DNA from: Phycisphaerales bacterium
Lineage (GTDB): Bacteria > Planctomycetota > Phycisphaerae > Phycisphaerales > UBA1924
Length of the DNA: 6,245 bases
Direction of reading: 5' to 3'
Assembly: GCA_030680655.1 (NCBI GenBank)
Contig: JAUXUZ010000283.1
Coordinates: 1 to 6,245, forward strand
The notes beneath the pieces are model-generated. The model searched no databases, was not told where the DNA came from, and saw only the letters and a list, made by a program, of their open reading frames with translations. Every line of letters begins with the position of its first letter. The first letter of the stretch is position 1. A program made the position numbers and the translations under genes. Positions 4,353-6,245 of the stretch are shown here, piece after piece.

Positions 4353-6245
4353 TCAGTGGGCGACCGGCTGGCGGGCTTCGCGCCCCGTCGCCGCATCCAC
4401 CGCCACGCGAACCGCCTTGGCGATCGCCGCGGCGTCGATGCCCGCGATCTCCTTCTGGCGGTTGCGCGAGTCCTGGTAGATCCACGCGTCGGGGAGGCCC
4501 AGGCGGGTGATGAGCGACGAGTCGAGCCCCATCTCCTGCGCGGCCTCGAGCACGGCGGAGCCGAAGCCCCCGACCAACGAGTGGTCCTCGACGGTGACCA
4601 CCGGCACGCGCCGTGAGAGGAGCGAGCGGATCAGCTCGCGGTCGATCGGCTTTGCGAAGCGGGCGTCGTAGACCGCGACGCGGTAGTCGCCGCGCAGCTC
4701 GTCGAACCCGTTCATGGCGTCGATGGCGCACGTGCCGAAGGCGAGCACAGCGCACTCAGGCTCGCCGCCGCCGTCGTTGCCCGAGCCGCCGACGTCGAAC
4801 TCCGGCGTGAGGCAGCGGGCCTTGCCGAGCACGAACGGCAGGCACGGCTGGCCGCCCCTGGTGAAGCGGTCGCTGACGTTGTCGCGCGGGTAGCGGACGC
4901 TGGAGAGTCCGTCTTCGTAGGTGCGCATGAACTCAACCGCCGCCGCGAGGCTCGGCTCGTCCATCGCCGCGGTGATGGCGGCGTTGGGGAGCACGCGCAG
5001 GAGTGTGACGTCGCAGAAGCCGTGGTGCACAGCGCCGTCGCCGCCGACGAGCCCGGCCCGGTCCAGCAGCAGCCGCACGGGTAGGCCCTGCAGCGCCGCC
5101 TCCTGGAAAGCCTGGTCGAACGCGCGCGGCAGGAAGGTGCAGTAGACGGCGAAGAACGGCTTGAAGCCGGTCTTGGCGAGTCCGGCCATCATGTCCAGGG
5201 CGTGGCTCTCGCAGATGCCGGTGTCCCACGTGCGGTCGGGGAACATCTTGAGGAGCTTGCTGACGCCGGTGCCGTCGGGCATCGCGGCGGTGGCGGCGAC
5301 GACCTTGGCGTCGCGCCCCATGGTCTCGGCCATGATGTCGGCGATGGCGGCGGTGAAGCTGCGCCCGTCCTTCTTGAGCTCGACGCGGCACCCTTCGTTG
5401 ACGACCCCGGCGGTCGCGGTTGGCTCGGCATCCGGGTCGGTCTCGCCGACCACGCTGAAGGCGGGGGGCGAGTGGAATGTGCTGCTGTCGTTCTCGCTGA
5501 AGGAGAACCCCTTGCCCTTGACGGTCTTGACGTGCAGCACCATCGGCTTGTCGACGTTTCGCACTTCCGCCAGCACGCGGATGAGCGTCGGCAGGTCGTG
5601 CCCATCGACGGGCCCGACGGTGACGAGGCCGAAGTGCTCGAACCAGCCCTGCTCGTTGATCAGGTGCTTGATCGCTTCGGTGCTCTTGTGGTACGCGCCG
5701 CGGATGGTCGTTCCGCCCGGGACGCCCTTGAGCCACTCCTTCGCCGTGTTCTTCCAGCCTGTGTAGCGGTGGCTGAGGCGCATGTGGTTGAAGTACTCGG
5801 CGATCGCACCCTGCGGCTTGCTGATGCTCATGCCGTTGTCGTTGAGCACAACGAGGAACTGACGCTTGAGCGTCCCCGCGCCGTTGAGACCTTCCATCGC
5901 GACGCCGTTGACGATCGACGCGTCGCCGATCAGTGACACCACGCGCCGGCCGTTGGGGCGTGATTCAGGCTCGTAGCTCTCACCGGCAAGCGTGTCGCCG
6001 CGGGCCATGCCCACAGCCGTGCTGATCGCCGTGCCCGCGTGCCCGACGCTGAAGAGGTCGAAGACGCTCTCGCGCGGCTCGGGGAAGCCGGCCATCCCCT
6101 TGCCCGTGCGCAGGCCGCTGAGCATGCGGCGGCGGCCGGTGAGCAGCTTGTGCGGATAGCACTGGTGTCCGACATCGAAGAGCAGGCGGTCGTGCGCGAA
6201 GTCAAAGACGTAGTGGAGGGCGATTGTCAGCTCGACGACGCCGAG
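4353..6245 (-). CDS. dxs: 1-deoxy-D-xylulose-5-phosphate synthase (N-terminus outside window)
   Basis: Reading is open from the window edge (6245) to TGA at 4355-4353, giving 630 visible residues; roughly 40-50 N-terminal residues are missing. The enzyme condenses pyruvate and glyceraldehyde 3-phosphate with thiamine diphosphate, the first step of the MEP isoprenoid pathway (also feeding thiamine and pyridoxal synthesis). Numbering from the first visible residue: LGVVELTIALHYVFD (1-15); DVGHQCYPHK with the conserved His27 (24-33); thiamine motif GDAS (107-110) to NDN (135-137); VGPVDGHD (210-217); TAAMPDGTG (319-327); the catalytic Glu346 in ICESHAL; FLPRAFDQ (371-378); LLDRAGLVGGDGAVHHG (393-409); and the C-terminal transketolase domain with ITRLGLPD. 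An internal ATG at 6125 is not the start, since DXS homology continues upstream. Oddities are GDA instead of GDG, CESH instead of the common AEQH, and a Gly/Asp-rich insert (about 484-497). It is convergent with asnB. Confidence 0.95.
   Translation of the reverse strand, partial: LGVVELTIALHYVFDFAHDRLLFDVGHQCYPHKLLTGRRRMLSGLRTGKGMAGFPEPRESVFDLFSVGHAGTAISTAVGMARGDTLAGESYEPESRPNGRRVVSLIGDASIVNGVAMEGLNGAGTLKRQFLVVLNDNGMSISKPQGAIAEYFNHMRLSHRYTGWKNTAKEWLKGVPGGTTIRGAYHKSTEAIKHLINEQGWFEHFGLVTVGPVDGHDLPTLIRVLAEVRNVDKPMVLHVKTVKGKGFSFSENDSSTFHSPPAFSVVGETDPDAEPTATAGVVNEGCRVELKKDGRSFTAAIADIMAETMGRDAKVVAATAAMPDGTGVSKLLKMFPDRTWDTGICESHALDMMAGLAKTGFKPFFAVYCTFLPRAFDQAFQEAALQGLPVRLLLDRAGLVGGDGAVHHGFCDVTLLRVLPNAAITAAMDEPSLAAAVEFMRTYEDGLSSVRYPRDNVSDRFTRGGQPCLPFVLGKARCLTPEFDVGGSGNDGGGEPECAVLAFGTCAIDAMNGFDELRGDYRVAVYDARFAKPIDRELIRSLLSRRVPVVTVEDHSLVGGFGSAVLEAAQEMGLDSSLITRLGLPDAWIYQDSRNRQKEIAGIDAAAIAKAVRVAVDAATGREARQPVAH
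4755..4796 (-). other. Gly/Asp-rich low-complexity insert in DXS
   Basis: Within dxs this stretch encodes DVGGSGNDGGGEPE, just before the C-terminal transketolase domain strand CAVLAFG. In other DXS proteins this linker is usually short and not glycine-rich. It is probably a flexible surface loop that grew by GGC/GGN codon expansion, and is not expected to affect the active site. Confidence 0.55.

Noticed and set aside
3640..4755. A 371-codon minus-strand open frame across asnB's 3' end, the gap and dxs's 3' end
   Set aside because: It is Arg/Gly-rich, matches no family, and lies antisense to well-supported asnB coding and out of frame with dxs; long open shadow frames are common at this GC content.
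6123..6125. ATG at 6125 as the dxs start
   Set aside because: Conserved DXS sequence (LGVVELTIALHYVFD and DVGHQ-YPHK) continues in frame upstream to the window edge, so the true start is outside.
1..6245. Search for CRISPR repeats, tRNA or rRNA genes, IS ends, attachment sites and riboswitches
   Set aside because: None seen on reading; the window is almost fully coding and the gaps are 143 bp or shorter.

Overview
The window is GC-rich (GC-rich third codon positions throughout) and densely coding. It holds four recognisable protein genes and one unknown membrane protein, with no RNA gene, IS element, CRISPR array or phage marker visible. The likely source is a high-GC Gram-negative-type bacterium. 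Weak Shine-Dalgarno signals, GTG starts and the particular AsnB and DXS variants make me think of Planctomycetota (Phycisphaerae-like), but this is an impression from gene style, not a placement.

Layout, left to right. (1) 2-460 (+): C-terminal part of UDP-glucose 6-dehydrogenase, whose 5' part lies outside the window. (2) 473-1234 (+): a beta-class DNA methyltransferase with no restriction enzyme beside it. (3) 1279-2022 (+): a four-helix membrane protein of unknown function. (4) 2068-4209 (+): an unusually long class II asparagine synthase/amidotransferase. (5) A 143-bp convergent gap (4210-4352) with two GC-rich hairpins. (6) 4353-6245 (-): 1-deoxy-D-xylulose-5-phosphate synthase, the first enzyme of the MEP isoprenoid pathway, with its N-terminus outside the window.

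The four plus-strand genes are tightly spaced (gaps of 12, 44 and 45 bp) but do not form an obvious pathway. Sugar-nucleotide oxidation (Ugd) and an AsnB-type amidotransferase can occur together in envelope polysaccharide loci, but the methyltransferase and the membrane protein do not clearly belong to such a process. The dxs gene is a convergent housekeeping gene.

The most interesting pattern is regulatory. All three genes whose 5' ends are visible lack a Shine-Dalgarno sequence, and each carries the same TAYKCTC heptamer shortly before its start codon. This fits -10 elements placed for leaderless or nearly leaderless transcripts, and would mean that each gene has its own promoter despite the operon-like spacing. 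Other points worth checking are a hairpin that puts the asnB GTG start in its loop, a 21-bp near-perfect palindrome inside asnB, an extra 38 or so residues plus a Glu-to-Cys change beside the glutaminase site of AsnB, and a GDG-to-GDA change in the thiamine diphosphate motif of DXS. I see no convincing new multi-gene system here.
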